Part shown: in pieces, positions 1 to 10,004 of the stretch | Layout of the letters: each line of letters begins with the position of its first letter | Position numbering within the stretch: position 1 is the first letter of the stretch | Assembly (NCBI RefSeq): GCF_008329715.1 | Contig: NZ_VTSR01000004.1 | Span: 62,001 to 126,000, forward strand | Direction: 5' to 3' | Source: Gimesia chilikensis | GTDB taxonomy: Bacteria > Planctomycetota > Planctomycetia > Planctomycetales > Planctomycetaceae | DNA: 64,000 nucleotides | Program-made: the position numbers and the translations under genes | The notes under the pieces: model-generated | Seen by the model: only the letters and a program-made list of their open reading frames with translations | The model's database searches: none | Told to the model about the DNA's origin: nothing

Positions 1-191
1 AACGGTCCCCGGGTAAAGACCTGCGTGAGAAATTGGATGCGCAGGGCCTGAATTCATTCGTCCTCAACCCGCTGACCACAAAACCGGCAAAGGGAGATTA
101 TCTCACCGTGATGCAGGAGCAGCTGTCACAACTGGCACAGTTTCTGAAATCAAATCAGCCGGTCTCCACCGAAGAAAAGAATCCCAAGTAA
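1..191 (+). CDS. C-terminus of probable metal ABC transporter substrate-binding protein (ZnuA/TroA-like), partial
   Basis: Only the last 62 or so codons are present; the reading frame is open from the window edge to a TAA at 189-191. The visible tail contains FVLNPLTT followed by GDYLTVMQEQLSQLAQFL. This resembles the C-terminal end of periplasmic zinc/manganese-binding proteins (ZnuA/TroA family), where a hydrophobic strand ending in Asp/Asn-Pro-Leu is followed by a Tyr-x-x-x-Met helix near the terminus. Such proteins deliver divalent metal to an ABC permease. The match is by eye over a short stretch, so the assignment is tentative. The ligand residues lie outside the window. Confidence 0.45.
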   Translation, partial: RSPGKDLREKLDAQGLNSFVLNPLTTKPAKGDYLTVMQEQLSQLAQFLKSNQPVSTEEKNPK

Positions 192-467
192 TTGGTATAT
201 CTATGTTTTGAGACTGTACGAATTCTGCCTTTCTCAGAGGTCTCAGGACTCGTAAACCCGAAAACAGACGGGATCGGCCACCAGAACTTGATTGGGCCAA
301 TTACTACGACTGCTGCATTTATACTGAATTTCTGTTTCCGGTTCGCTGGATTTCGGGTTGAGTTCAGTTGAGGGAGTAGGAAGTACCGATGTAAGGTATA
401 TAATGTGGATAAATCACTGTTTTGAGATGATGGATCACGACCTGTTACGATAACCCGAAAGGTTTTA
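192..467. other. Intergenic gap, nothing recognised
   Basis: This 276-base stretch lies between the partial binding-protein gene and the next small gene on the same strand. I see no convincing terminator, RNA or coding frame. A short purine-rich AAAGG precedes the ATG at 468 and probably serves as its ribosome binding site. Confidence 0.3.
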
Positions 468-707
468 ATGATGCAAACAGCTTTACAGGTTTTGGACCGG
501 GAATACCTCGAAGCCCGCTGTGCCCTGCTGGAACTGGCTGCGGCCCTGGATCGCGTTGATCGCGCTCACGATCATGAAGAAGCGGCCAACAATTTTCAGG
601 ATTCCCGTCTGGACCAACTGAATCAGGCAATCAAGATCTTGAGCGAAGAAAGTCACCTGCCAAATCGATCGGAGCGTCTGCTGCTGCTTTTCTCCGACCT
701 GGACTGA
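468..707 (+). CDS. Small hypothetical protein, 79 residues
   Basis: This is a short acidic, probably cytoplasmic protein with no signal peptide or membrane segment. It looks mostly helical: an N-terminal helix rich in Leu, Ala and Glu, then a second amphipathic helix around LDQLNQAIKILSE. AAAGG lies 5-9 bases before the tandem ATG codons at 468 and 471, and either could be used. It ends 57 bases before the TatD-like gene and is probably co-transcribed with it. I recognise no family. Coding status rests on the ribosome binding site, the same-strand neighbour and reasonable codon use. Confidence 0.6.
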   Translation: MMQTALQVLDREYLEARCALLELAAALDRVDRAHDHEEAANNFQDSRLDQLNQAIKILSEESHLPNRSERLLLLFSDLD

Positions 708-764
708 TTCTCCAACGTTCTTCCTCCCCGCCATTTAATGATCTAAATTTTCAGCGAGACGAAT

Positions 765-1610
765 ATGCAAATCATCCAACCTCATTATCATGCGATCGCC
801 CGAACAGCCCAGGACTATGAACGGATGGCAATGTCCGGTGTCGTAGCCGTTGCTGAGCCTGCTTTCTGGGCCGGCTTTGACCGTCTGTATCCGGAAACCT
901 TTGTGGATTACTTCCGCCAGATCAGTGAATTCGAACCAACCCGTGCCGCTGAATATGGCATTAAGCATTACTGCTGGGTTGCCGTGAATCCCAAGGAAGC
1001 TGAAAACCCGACATTGAGTCACGAAGTGCTCAAGCACATGCCGGAATTCTACGAAAAGCCGAACGTGCTGGGCGTGGGAGAAATCGGTTTCCATAAGACA
1101 ACCAAGAATGAAGAAGAGATCTTCGAAGCCCAGGTCGAGCAGGCGATCAAATATGATCAGCTGATTCTGATTCATACGCCTCACCTGCAGGACAAAGTCC
1201 GCGGAACCAAGCGGACCCTGGAAGTCCTGGCGCACATGAACGTCAATCCGGAACGGGTCTGGATCGACCATGTCGAAGAACACACAATCCGCGAACCGCT
1301 GGAAGCGGGCTACTGGGTCGGCTTCACTCTCTATCCTATTACCAAGTGCTCGCCCAAACGGGCCTGTGACATGCTCGAAATGTATGGTCACGAACGAATC
1401 CTGGTGAACTCCTCAGCTGACTGGGGACCCAGTGATCCCTTTACCCTGCAGCAGTGTGTCGTGCAGTACCGGGCACGCGGCTACTCGGTTCAGGATGCGA
1501 TCGAAATCTTCCACAACAATCCGGCGCGATTCCTGGGACAGAATCCCAAATTCGATATCAAGCCGATTCAACTGGAAACAATCGAAGAAGAAATTACAGA
1601 TATGGTCTAA
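765..1610 (+). CDS. TatD-family metal-dependent hydrolase, EboB-like
   Basis: The 281-residue protein has the TIM-barrel amidohydrolase pattern of the TatD family. An N-terminal H-Y-H metal motif sits at residues 7-9, then GVGEIG (Glu ligand), LIHTPH (His), WIDHVEEHT (His) and, near the C-terminus, an Asp in NSSADWGPSDP. The opening line with MAMSGVVAVAEPAFW and the HYCWVAVNPKEA segment recall EboB, the TatD-like protein of the ebo clusters involved in export of prenylated metabolites or scytonemin-type precursors. No other ebo gene is visible here, so the resemblance does not establish that role. Substrate unknown. The gene is followed by a clear hairpin terminator. Confidence 0.8.
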   Translation: MQIIQPHYHAIARTAQDYERMAMSGVVAVAEPAFWAGFDRLYPETFVDYFRQISEFEPTRAAEYGIKHYCWVAVNPKEAENPTLSHEVLKHMPEFYEKPNVLGVGEIGFHKTTKNEEEIFEAQVEQAIKYDQLILIHTPHLQDKVRGTKRTLEVLAHMNVNPERVWIDHVEEHTIREPLEAGYWVGFTLYPITKCSPKRACDMLEMYGHERILVNSSADWGPSDPFTLQQCVVQYRARGYSVQDAIEIFHNNPARFLGQNPKFDIKPIQLETIEEEITDMV

Positions 1611-1635
1611 AACGACCGGATCTCGGAAAGAAATA

Positions 1636-1669
1636 AACAGGAGTCGGGTTCATGCTCGACTCCTGTTTT
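1636..1669 (+). terminator. Intrinsic-type terminator after the TatD-like gene
   Basis: An 11-base perfect stem (1636-1646 pairing with 1657-1667) encloses a 10-base loop and runs into a short T stretch. It lies 26 bases after the TAA at 1610 and just before the 3' end of the opposing mogA gene at 1694. It could stop transcription in both directions. Confidence 0.75.
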
Positions 1670-1693
1670 GCTGCGCGGATCTCAGAATCGCGC

Positions 1694-2224
1694 CTATTTC
1701 TTCTTCGGGCGAAAAGCGACCAGACGCTCCTCATCGGTCTCCAGAAAGGGACCTTCCAGCAGGTCGATACAATACGGGACAGCCGGAAAGACAGCATCCA
1801 GGCATTCCTGGATCGCCTTGGGCTGACCAGGCAGATTGATGATCAACGTCCCACCTCGGATCACGGCGGTCTGCCGGGAGAGAATGGCGGTTGGTACTTT
1901 TTCGAGTGAGACCTTCCGCATCAGTTCTCCAAAGCCGGGCATCTCTTTTTCCGCGACTGCGAGTGTCGCTTCCGGCGTGATGTCCCGTCTGGCAGGACCG
2001 GTTCCGCCAGTCGTTACGACCAGGCAGCACTGCTCTTGATCACAAAGCTCGATCAGAGTCTCTGTGATTGTGGAGAGTTCATCAGGAATAACGCGTGCCT
2101 CAGGCGTCCAGTCGCTGGTCAGGACTTCTTTCAGATACTCGTGGATCGCCGGGCCACCCCGGTCTTCATACTCACCTCGACTGGCGCGATCGGATACTGT
2201 CACAATTCCTATTCTGGCTGTCAT
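1694..2224 (-). CDS. mogA: Molybdenum cofactor biosynthesis protein, MogA/MoaB family
   Basis: This cytoplasmic enzyme belongs to the MoCF-binding family that adenylylates molybdopterin before molybdate insertion. The 176-residue length is typical. The signature TTGGTGPARRDITPEAT is present (GGTG, then Arg-Asp and Thr-Pro-Glu), together with the opening GIVTVSDRASRGEYEDRGGP and the late NLPGQPKA. Whether it is MogA proper or the related MoaB cannot be decided by eye. The start at 2224 has no strong ribosome binding site. It lies 169 bases downstream of the DAB operon on the same strand and may be a separate unit. Its 3' end faces the TatD-like gene across a shared hairpin. Confidence 0.85.
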   Translation of the reverse strand: MTARIGIVTVSDRASRGEYEDRGGPAIHEYLKEVLTSDWTPEARVIPDELSTITETLIELCDQEQCCLVVTTGGTGPARRDITPEATLAVAEKEMPGFGELMRKVSLEKVPTAILSRQTAVIRGGTLIINLPGQPKAIQECLDAVFPAVPYCIDLLEGPFLETDEERLVAFRPKKK

Positions 2225-2393
2225 TTATTATCGATCTGAAAAGAGAGCAATAAGGAAACTCAGGTCTCAAACACGTAACTACCTGACTGCTGGATTATAA
2301 CGCTTCGTGGACTGAATTTAAAAAGAGATTGCTTGCTAAACAGACTTTTAAACCTACTTATTCCGTTGTGACAGTACTGATCAGCCAGCTGAT

Positions 2394-3854
2394 TCAGGGA
2401 GACGTCTTTAGATGATGTTTATGTTCGCTGAGACTGTAATCAACGGAAACTTTGTTTTCTTGAAAGACCTCATCACGCTGTTGAATTAATTGAATGGCTG
2501 CATGATTTCGGGAGATGACACCCGGTTGTGGGTACAGGCCGCCGCCGATGACAAGTGCGACCAGGATCAGAATGGCGACATGTTCTGGAACCCGTGCCCG
2601 AAGCGATATGGACGCCGAATGGTGTGTTCCCGTAAAGACCCGAAAGTAAACCTGCAGAATCGCAATGCTATTTAAAGCTGTCGCGATCACAACTGCAGTC
2701 CCGACCAGTGGGTAGATTTCAATTACTCCTTCAATCAGAAGTTCGGTTCCGATAAAGCCCAGCGTTCCGGGAAAGCCGATTGACGCGAGGCCCGTAACCA
2801 GAAATAACCCTGCCAGGGTGGGAGTGTGTTCGTAAAGTCCATGATAGGTTTTCAGAGAAATTCGACCGGTTCTGGCTTCGACAGAACGCAGAGTTAATGC
2901 AAATCCGGCCAGTGAAATTCCAACAGAAATCCAGACACATAATCCACCTGTCAGTCCCAGGGGAGTCGCCATTTCTAAACCAACGAGCACCAGGGAAGAA
3001 TGGCTCAGGAACAGATAGCAGAAAAAACGACGGGCTTCCTGTTGCACCAGCGCCATGCCGGCTGCATAGACGGCTGTAATCAGGGAAACAATCGCGATGC
3101 CCTGCAATGCCCAGTCAGGGGCAATGGGGAAGACCAGACGTAAAATGGCGTAAGCGCCCGTCATGGGAGTGACGAACAGTAAGGCGGTTCCGAATGTGAT
3201 TTTATCGAATAGATCTGTCATCCAGCAGTGAAGTGGAATGATGCCGTTCCGCAGCAAGGCGGCGGTAGTCAGCAGGGCTCCGGCGATCAGTGAGAGTGTG
3301 CCGCTTTGATCCTTGAAGCTGGAAAGTAAGCCTCCAGCGACCAGAAGCAGGACAAACAGCCCCATGTGTAGAACATAGACACGGCTTGAGCGTTTATTGG
3401 ACCGGAATTCCAGTAAGGGAGGGATTGTTGCCACGGAAAGTAAGAGAATGATGATCCACGGTTCTTTACTGCTGAGCGTCGACAGCAAGATCGCTTCGGA
3501 GATTAAAGTGTTACTGAAAGAAAAACTATGTCCCTTGGTCTTCAGTGTGGAAAGCACCGTCAGGAGGTAAAGCAGCGCTGCCAGCGGCAGCAAAGGGGCA
3601 CTCAAGTCATCGACCACAAAGAGGTTTTTATGGAACAGTCGATAAAACAGGGAGAACGGTTCAGAGGCAGCAAACGTTTTGAGACTTACAAAGTCGATCC
3701 ATCCGCAGATCGTGACCAGACAGGTCAGTGTGCAGATGCGGATGCAGCGCTTGTAAGCACGATCCCGATCTGGAGTGAATTTGAGCCAGATTGATCCCAG
3801 CAGAGTGATCAGGACGGATATTTCCATCCAGGGGAGATGGAGTTCGGGCAACAT
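2394..3854 (-). CDS. NuoM/MrpD-like proton-translocating membrane subunit of the DAB operon
   Basis: The 486-residue hydrophobic protein has about a dozen predicted membrane helices and the antiporter-like fold of complex I subunits NuoL/M/N and Mrp. Visible landmarks are [13 protein letters not shown], the counterpart of the P-x-H-x-W-L-P segment, then [31 protein letters not shown] and [14 protein letters not shown]. By eye the conserved Lys before that segment reads as Arg (LLRNG), and no clear counterpart of the helix-5 Trp-Glu pair appears around residues 120-145, so its ion path may be altered. Its start overlaps the stop of the NuoL-like gene as TAATG, giving translational coupling. 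Classical DAB systems need only one such subunit. It probably accompanies DabA/DabB in energy-coupled bicarbonate or CO2 accumulation. Confidence 0.8.
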   Translation of the reverse strand: MLPELHLPWMEISVLITLLGSIWLKFTPDRDRAYKRCIRICTLTCLVTICGWIDFVSLKTFAASEPFSLFYRLFHKNLFVVDDLSAPLLPLAALLYLLTVLSTLKTKGHSFSFSNTLISEAILLSTLSSKEPWIIILLLSVATIPPLLEFRSNKRSSRVYVLHMGLFVLLLVAGGLLSSFKDQSGTLSLIAGALLTTAALLRNGIIPLHCWMTDLFDKITFGTALLFVTPMTGAYAILRLVFPIAPDWALQGIAIVSLITAVYAAGMALVQQEARRFFCYLFLSHSSLVLVGLEMATPLGLTGGLCVWISVGISLAGFALTLRSVEARTGRISLKTYHGLYEHTPTLAGLFLVTGLASIGFPGTLGFIGTELLIEGVIEIYPLVGTAVVIATALNSIAILQVYFRVFTGTHHSASISLRARVPEHVAILILVALVIGGGLYPQPGVISRNHAAIQLIQQRDEVFQENKVSVDYSLSEHKHHLKTSP

Positions 3855-5242
3855 TAATTTTCCTCCAGAGAATCAGAGACTGGGGAGACGGATTCAGATT
3901 CTCTTTGATCTTCTCCGGAAATCAGATTCGTCCAGCGCGATTCTAAACTGTCACAATAACGAAACAGGCCAACAAAGGGGGTGATGATGAATCGGTTACA
4001 AAGCATATCCAGATAGCCTCGTTCCAGTTCAAATCGATACAGTGATACACGATACCGTTCGGGCATAATTCGAACCCACAGTGATGGTTTTTGTGTCAGA
4101 TGAGCCCCAATCGCATTTTCCAGTGAATGGTAATCGTGAAATAATGACGGCGCTCGCAGCAACTGTAATGTTCTCAGACAGGCGTGCCCGATGATGTGAA
4201 TCAGCGCGATGTAACGTAAGCCACATCCGATTTCGACGACGATGATGCTCACCTGAGTCAGTGAGGCAAAGGCGAGTGCACTTTTGATATCAGTTTGCAC
4301 GCGGGCAACGAGAGTACCATAGATCGCGGAGACCAGTCCCAGCAGGATGACTGCCAGGCTGAGTAGCGGGGATAGCTCGAGAATCGGACTGACACGCAAC
4401 AGCAGATAGGCGCCCAGATGGACGGAAAGTGATCCGTAAAAAACAGCACTCGAGGGCGTGGGGCCTTCCATGGCGCGCGGTAACCATCCGGAAAATGGTA
4501 CAAGGGCGGATTTTCCCGCTGCCGCGAATAACAGCAGTAGTCCGATAAACAACGCGTGTTGCTCTGAAATCGAAGCCTGCCCATCGGGCCAAGAACCTGT
4601 TCCCATCAGTTCGGCGAAGTCACCTGCGCCAGTTAAATGGTGTAACATGATTGCCGCCACCAAAAATGCGGCGTCAGCAATTCTGTAGATCGACCAGATC
4701 CGCAGCCCGTTTCGAACGGGGTTGAGGCGTTCGTGAAAAAATGCCACCAGCAGTGCTGAAGAGAGTCCGACTAATTCCCAGCCGAAAAAGAGTGTCTCAA
4801 TCGTTCCTGCCAGCGAAGAAACGATCATTCCCAGCAGAAACAAGGCATAGCAGATGAAAAAACGATTATAGCCGGGTTCCCGATGCAGATAGCGACTGGC
4901 GAATGCGCCAACGGTGCCACAAAGGATAAACGATAGAATACAAAAGGGAATTGATAATCGATCGAAAATAAACTTCAAATGGAAGTGAAAATGTTGCTCG
5001 GGGAGCACGACCCAGTTACCCATTTCGACAGGAACATATCGTTTGCCCAGGCTAAGCATCAGAACCAGGACAGCGATCGCGGCGAACAGTCCCATGACGA
5101 CGACCGTCTGGGTCGCCTGGGCGATCAGTCGCTCACCCAATGGTTTGTTGATCAGCGATGTTGTACCGAATAATGCCAGGAGCAGGGCAGGGCCTGCGAC
5201 AATACATACGCCGAGGAAATGGAATGCAATTTCAGAATTCAT
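3854..5242 (-). CDS. dabB: NuoL-like proton channel subunit, DabB-like
   Basis: The 462-residue protein is homologous to NuoL/MrpA/NdhF. It retains the key features: [16 protein letters not shown] with the helix-5 Glu, [19 protein letters not shown] with the helix-7 Lys, the following [23 protein letters not shown], and a Lys in [14 protein letters not shown]. DabB couples the proton motive force to DabA for dissolved inorganic carbon uptake in Halothiobacillus-type DAB systems. Position directly after dabA supports that role over respiratory complex I. It overlaps dabA by one base (TAATG at 5242) and overlaps the NuoM-like gene in the same way, so all three are very likely one coupled operon. 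The tail after residue 350 is hydrophilic and shorter than in true NuoL. Confidence 0.85.
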   Translation of the reverse strand: MNSEIAFHFLGVCIVAGPALLLALFGTTSLINKPLGERLIAQATQTVVVMGLFAAIAVLVLMLSLGKRYVPVEMGNWVVLPEQHFHFHLKFIFDRLSIPFCILSFILCGTVGAFASRYLHREPGYNRFFICYALFLLGMIVSSLAGTIETLFFGWELVGLSSALLVAFFHERLNPVRNGLRIWSIYRIADAAFLVAAIMLHHLTGAGDFAELMGTGSWPDGQASISEQHALFIGLLLLFAAAGKSALVPFSGWLPRAMEGPTPSSAVFYGSLSVHLGAYLLLRVSPILELSPLLSLAVILLGLVSAIYGTLVARVQTDIKSALAFASLTQVSIIVVEIGCGLRYIALIHIIGHACLRTLQLLRAPSLFHDYHSLENAIGAHLTQKPSLWVRIMPERYRVSLYRFELERGYLDMLCNRFIITPFVGLFRYCDSLESRWTNLISGEDQRESESVSPVSDSLEEN

Positions 5243-8200
5243 TAGGGAACCGATACCTGTTTCAGCGAAGGGGAGATGGCAGGATTTTCAATGGAGGCAA
5301 AACCAAGATGATCCCGCTTGCCACGGTACCAGTCTATGGAAGAGGCTGTACACGGGAGTTGCTCTGACTCAGGCCGATATAGTGTGAAAAATCCATTTCG
5401 ATATTCATGGATCTGGGAGGTTTCTACATCAAGGATGGCTAACTGTACCCAGTTACCATTCACCAGTCTCGCAATTCCTGGATTGTCATTGATAATCCGG
5501 GACATGGCCTCTTTTGTCGTTTCGATGACGAGGAGTAACCTTACGGGTTCATGAATCTCGACCATCTGCCAGGGAAGTCCAGGTCGAAGGTCGCTGGCGG
5601 AACCGTCCATCACACCTAACAGAGATGTGATATTATGTGCCAGCTTTGTGCCACAGCCATAACCTGTTGAATCGACGTATGAAAAATAGTATTCCAGATT
5701 GATCCCGGCACAAACGGGAATGACCGCCTGTAGCAACCGTTCCAGAATCTTGCTGTCTTCATCATCCTGCAGGGGATTATAGGATGTCAGAAATGCACGA
5801 CGATCCAGAAACAGTCCACGGTTCCATTCTCTGCGACCGACAAAGCAGATCGAATTAGTCGCGTGGCCATACTCGGGACGTACCTGTGAAAGGTCCTCTG
5901 CACGACCTTCGACATGTCGCAGTGCTTCATCAACTGAGAGATCAAGATCGGCAGATTCAAACCGTCGGCAACGTTCATGGGCATTGTGAGCGCGGGCCGC
6001 GGAGATGTGCTTATCTGCCGTTTCAAACAGTTTCCGGTGGGAGACTGGAAGACGGTCGAGGTCATACCAGGTGACGTTGTCGTTACAGGTGTTGTGATAG
6101 CAGCCTAAAAAATTAGTCTCATCGGGGATGACCAGGTTGTGTTCAGACAGGATACGTCGCACTCGGGGATCGTTTGCCATTTGAGCGAACGCACGTGCAT
6201 TGGGGCCTCCGCGACCTCCTCCGCATGCGCCACAATCATGCGCGGCTTCGTGCGGGTTATTCATGCTGGAAGATCCGTGGCCACAAATAATGACCAGGGG
6301 AGAAAACTGTTCAGATCGTGCCAGCCCCATGGCCCGTAATCCGCCTTCAACGATTTGCGCCATTTCTGTAATCGAATACCCCAGTTGATCACCCTGATTC
6401 CCTGGCTCGGCACTGATTCGCTCCAGCCTTAGTTGAGTTGTGGGAGGAGCCACGATGCTCTGAAACATCCCGCGGATCTGGGCTGTTGTACGTGGAAAGA
6501 GCGTGCGGGCAACCAGTGGAAACGCTGCCAGAGAACCAACCAGGCCGGTTAACAAACCACCGAGGAAAGTCCGAGTCCCTACATGCGTCTGATGAGTGGC
6601 GCGACCGAGGCGACGACGTGTGACAGCGCGGCGACGACTGATGCGTTCGAGTGAATAGAGCGTCTCTTCCTGCACAAAATGAATCGGTTTAATATTAACC
6701 GGGCATAGCGGAGTGAAATGGGCGTCGGCAGCACCACGATAGTACATCGCGACACCAAAGAAACCGGCGATTCCAAACGTTTCGCACTCGGGAGCGATTT
6801 CTTCCAGGTGTCGGCGGAATGATTCTTCACGTTCATCAATGCAACAGACGACCTGATATGCGGGCTGCATCGGTTGCTGGGGCTCAGCCTGAGCCTTTAA
6901 TTCTCTGTAGCGTTTTGTATGTGCTGAAACTGCGTTGAGGATGTCGTTTCGGTATTTTCGTTCATAAGCCAGGTGGAATATGCGTCGACGTTCCAGGCTC
7001 GAAAATTGTTCAATTTCCTGAATGAGCAGTATCCACTGTTCATCCGAAAGATACATCAGGTCTTCCGGGTTCCAGCCACGCACCTGAGAAAGCTGGAATA
7101 AAGTAAACGCCAGTTGATATTGATGGTCTTTCAGGCAGGGGTGGGTGTTTTTCAGGATCTCATTGCGGACCGTTGCCAGGGAGCTCTCAAAAGGAAGTGA
7201 TTCCTGCATGACAGCCGTCACAGCGAGCCGATCGAGGATCAGGCGGACCGCCAGGAATTCGATCAGAGTTCCTTTGGGAGCAGGGTGGGGAGCCCATTCC
7301 GCATTGGATTCCATTTGCCAGACAATTCCCGACCACCCCCGCAGCGCAAGTAGAGTTTGAGAAATATAATCATCGCGTTCTTCGTCAGGGACTCCCAGCA
7401 GCGAGAGGGATTCGCTGATTGATTCCAGGGGGCTGAGGTTAGACACCAGCAGCCGATTGATTTCGCTGTTGAGTCCTGAGAGTGCCACAGAGGGACTCAG
7501 TTTTGATCCGGAATATAAATTCAGGAACGCATGATAAAATCCAGTTTTACGCTCGGGTAGCGTCCATGCGCCAAATCCCTGATCGAGAAATGCTGCACAG
7601 AAACGAATTAAAACATCGTTTACGATCAGATCAGAATCGACGCCGGTTGCGCTCATTAACAGATCTCGGTGTCTGACCGTTTTTTGTGTGGTGCTCATCG
7701 GTTTGATGTTCGCAGACTGGACGCGGTTGTGGCAGACTTCCCACAGGAAGTGTAAGGCAAATGATTCCCACTTCTGCGCAGTCCATGAATCCATGGATTT
7801 CGTATTGAACTGACCACAAAGGCTGCTCATGATCATTTCTGACTTTTGATCTGTCGGATGCTTGCCTTCGCGGAAGTCCCGCATGATCCAGTTTTGTGTT
7901 TTGGCAATCGTCTGGGCGCGGGTGGCGGGCGAAACTTCCTGTCGAAAGCGACGTAAAGCATCGGTTTCTGCAATGAACCAGCGTAATTCCGCTACGGGGC
8001 CTGAATGGAGGGGGAACTCTAGCATGGCCAGGCGAAGGGCGTACCTTGTTCCAAACGTACCAATCAGTTGATCTGCCCTTTCAGCAAGTTCGTCGTGTAA
8101 GACGGCCTGCAGGTCCTGGACGCGGATTCGCTGGTTATCCAGTTTTTTTCGATAGCGCTCTTCTGGCAGGTATGGATGGCAGCCAAAAATCTTGCCGCCT

Positions 8201-8394
8201 GCCGAGACACCGTTCTCAAAGGGAAGATTCTCAAAGGCATGCAGCGTATTGTGGTGCACGAAGACCGTAATCGGACCTTGAGCTGGCAGATAATGTGCGG
8301 CATGCTCTATGGCATGGAGCAGCTCAGCATGCTCTTGAGAGTCTGTCGATAACTCAGGCTGATCGCCTGTTTTGTTTTCAGTGGGTTTATTCAT
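5242..8394 (-). CDS. dabA: DabA, DUF2309 inorganic carbon transporter subunit
   Basis: The 1050-residue protein belongs to DUF2309 (UPF0753), the large peripheral DAB subunit with a beta-carbonic-anhydrase-like zinc site. The four expected ligand positions are visible: Cys518 and Asp520 in CCIDEREES, His706 in CGHGSSS, and Cys721 in HDCGACGGG. The His-to-Cys spacing of 15 residues equals that of characterised DabA. The usual Arg-Ser after CIDxR is replaced by Arg-Glu-Glu. An N-terminal [18 protein letters not shown] motif and a glycine-rich [20 protein letters not shown] are also typical. It starts the operon and is followed by two membrane subunits. Expected activity is vectorial hydration of CO2 to bicarbonate. 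No strong ribosome binding site precedes the ATG. Confidence 0.9.
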   Translation of the reverse strand: MNKPTENKTGDQPELSTDSQEHAELLHAIEHAAHYLPAQGPITVFVHHNTLHAFENLPFENGVSAGGKIFGCHPYLPEERYRKKLDNQRIRVQDLQAVLHDELAERADQLIGTFGTRYALRLAMLEFPLHSGPVAELRWFIAETDALRRFRQEVSPATRAQTIAKTQNWIMRDFREGKHPTDQKSEMIMSSLCGQFNTKSMDSWTAQKWESFALHFLWEVCHNRVQSANIKPMSTTQKTVRHRDLLMSATGVDSDLIVNDVLIRFCAAFLDQGFGAWTLPERKTGFYHAFLNLYSGSKLSPSVALSGLNSEINRLLVSNLSPLESISESLSLLGVPDEERDDYISQTLLALRGWSGIVWQMESNAEWAPHPAPKGTLIEFLAVRLILDRLAVTAVMQESLPFESSLATVRNEILKNTHPCLKDHQYQLAFTLFQLSQVRGWNPEDLMYLSDEQWILLIQEIEQFSSLERRRIFHLAYERKYRNDILNAVSAHTKRYRELKAQAEPQQPMQPAYQVVCCIDEREESFRRHLEEIAPECETFGIAGFFGVAMYYRGAADAHFTPLCPVNIKPIHFVQEETLYSLERISRRRAVTRRRLGRATHQTHVGTRTFLGGLLTGLVGSLAAFPLVARTLFPRTTAQIRGMFQSIVAPPTTQLRLERISAEPGNQGDQLGYSITEMAQIVEGGLRAMGLARSEQFSPLVIICGHGSSSMNNPHEAAHDCGACGGGRGGPNARAFAQMANDPRVRRILSEHNLVIPDETNFLGCYHNTCNDNVTWYDLDRLPVSHRKLFETADKHISAARAHNAHERCRRFESADLDLSVDEALRHVEGRAEDLSQVRPEYGHATNSICFVGRREWNRGLFLDRRAFLTSYNPLQDDEDSKILERLLQAVIPVCAGINLEYYFSYVDSTGYGCGTKLAHNITSLLGVMDGSASDLRPGLPWQMVEIHEPVRLLLVIETTKEAMSRIINDNPGIARLVNGNWVQLAILDVETSQIHEYRNGFFTLYRPESEQLPCTASSIDWYRGKRDHLGFASIENPAISPSLKQVSVP

Positions 8395-8599
8395 GATGAA
8401 TCACAAGCTACTGCTGCGCCCGGTTGAGTGTGCGCATAACTTCCATATGAGGGATCACCAACCGTCTCAGGAAGGCAGAGGGTCTGCTCCATAACCAGAC
8501 AGTGATTAGAATGAGGACTGCTTAATTATCGTGAGCACGCAGCATTAAGACAGAGTTGTAGAAGCCAGTAGGCAAATCCTTGCAACTGAATTTGCGCAA

Positions 8600-8896
8600 T
8601 CAGACTGCAGAAACTGGTGGGGCCCGGGAGCAGTCAGGGCTGTAAGCGATTCTCGTGGGGATGACAGCAACATCATGAATAGAGCGATCAACATAATCTG
8701 TCTGATTAAAGTAGTCGCTCGATATTCTCAGGAGCTGAAAGGTGAGTTCCCATTTTTTTAACTCGTCCTTGGATTTACTTTCTTTACCCACAGGTTGATT
8801 GATGGGTGAGGATTGTCCTTCCCCGACAGCAACCTGCGAAGGCATAGATCCAAAGATCAGTACGCAGAAGAGAATTAAATAAACGAGGAGTCTCAT
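8600..8896 (-). CDS. Small secreted hypothetical protein
   Basis: This is a 98-residue protein (or 103 from an upstream ATG at 8911) with an N-terminal hydrophobic segment, MRLLVYLILFCVLIFGSM, ending near QVAVGEG like a cleavable signal peptide. The mature part is short and polar, with KSKDELKKWELTFQLLR and no recognised domain. Neither start has a strong ribosome binding site; I chose the inner one because the signal sequence begins there. It lies in the divergent region between the DAB operon and the carbonic anhydrase gene. Its reality rests mainly on the signal-like N-terminus. Confidence 0.45.
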   Translation of the reverse strand: MRLLVYLILFCVLIFGSMPSQVAVGEGQSSPINQPVGKESKSKDELKKWELTFQLLRISSDYFNQTDYVDRSIHDVAVIPTRIAYSPDCSRAPPVSAV

Positions 8897-8911
8897 TAAT
8901 GGTTCCAGCAT

Positions 8912-9271
8912 TAACAGTTTCAGTTTCGCCGCTGAAAAACAGTCAGAAGGACGAATTTTAACCGCTAATAGCAGAGGTCAAAAACTGGTATACGGGAAAA
9001 CAATATACGTACTTTTAACAGGGGTGACAAGTCTGTAGAACCCTTGTAACAGTCGAGATCAGGGATGTGTATAATTGTATATTTTGGGTGGGTGGTTATC
9101 GAATAAGCAGATTATCTCACCTATCACACATTTATATTATTATACTGATATCAACATTTATTGTCTGAGAGACTGACTAGAATGTCTGAGAAAAGGTGTT
9201 TTATCAAAACTTCTCTTTGACTACATTACCGCGGTAATTGAACAACATTTAAATATCTTGGGAGTAATGAG
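8912..9271. other. AT-rich upstream region of the carbonic anhydrase gene
   Basis: The 360 bases before the carbonic anhydrase gene are clearly AT-richer than the flanking genes, especially 9060-9180. I see no gene. The stretch probably holds the promoter and regulatory sites of the carbonic anhydrase and perhaps of the small minus-strand gene at 8600-8896. Confidence 0.5.
9044..9075 (+). promoter_or_regulatory. Possible sigma70-like promoter for carbonic anhydrase
   Basis: TTGTAA at 9044-9049 and a perfect TATAAT at 9070-9075 lie upstream of the beta-carbonic anhydrase. The spacer is 20 bases, longer than the ideal 17, so the -35 element may be elsewhere or an activator may be needed. The implied leader is about 190 bases. 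Confidence 0.3.
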
Positions 9272-9946
9272 ATGCAAAAACTTGTCGATGGAATTCACAA
9301 GTTTCAAAGAAACTATTTCAGCCAGGACCAGAAGCTGTTTGAAACTCTGGTTGAAGGGCAGCATCCGCTCGCCTTGTTCATCACCTGTTCGGACTCCAGA
9401 ATCAATCCGAATTACATGACTCAGACCAAACCTGGAGAACTGTTTATTCAGCGAACTGCCGGTAATATTGTACCAGCTTATGGAGCGGTTCACGGTGGTG
9501 AAGCTGCGACAATCGAGTATGCGGTAAGTGCGCTCAAAGTGAAGGACATCATCGTCTGTGGCCACTCCCATTGCGGGGCCATGTCAGGTCTGCTCAATCC
9601 CGAGCTCATTGAGAAGATGCCTGCTGTCAAAAGTTATCTGGAACACGCCGAGTGTACGCGTCGGATCGTGGATGAGAATTACGGGCATCTTACCGAGCCC
9701 GAAAAACGACTGATTCTGACCGTTCAGGAAAATGTACTCGTACAGATTGAAAACCTGAAAACGCACCCCTCGGTAGCTGCTGCGGTAAGCCGGGGAGAAT
9801 TAAAGCTGCATGGCTGGGTTTATAAATTCGAAACTGGTGAGGTATTCAATTTCAATCCGGATGAGGGTCAGTTCCTGCCTCTGGAAGAAGACGTCTTATC
9901 CGAAAAGGCATTGGATAAAGCGATGCCACCGATCTCCCCCATCTAA
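9272..9946 (+). CDS. Beta-class carbonic anhydrase
   Basis: The 224-residue enzyme reversibly hydrates CO2 to bicarbonate. The beta-class zinc site is complete: Cys39 and the Asp41-Arg43 dyad in CSDSR, then His98 and Cys101 in CGHSHCG. The substrate-site segment QRTAGNIVP is also present. No signal peptide is seen, so the enzyme is cytoplasmic. GGAG lies a few bases before the ATG. It is transcribed away from the DAB operon about 880 bases upstream. Together the two would accumulate and equilibrate inorganic carbon, for carboxylation or pH control. I see no RuBisCO or carboxysome gene in the window. Confidence 0.95.
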   Translation: MQKLVDGIHKFQRNYFSQDQKLFETLVEGQHPLALFITCSDSRINPNYMTQTKPGELFIQRTAGNIVPAYGAVHGGEAATIEYAVSALKVKDIIVCGHSHCGAMSGLLNPELIEKMPAVKSYLEHAECTRRIVDENYGHLTEPEKRLILTVQENVLVQIENLKTHPSVAAAVSRGELKLHGWVYKFETGEVFNFNPDEGQFLPLEEDVLSEKALDKAMPPISPI

Positions 9947-10004
9947 CGTTACTGGAGAAGCCTGCTGCCCGCACTGCCTTGTTTCTTAAATAGCGATGAG
10001 GTGT

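Noticed and set aside
2394-5242. Part of respiratory complex I (nuo) operon
   Set aside because: Only NuoL- and NuoM-like genes are present and they are coupled to a DUF2309 gene; no other nuo genes are nearby.
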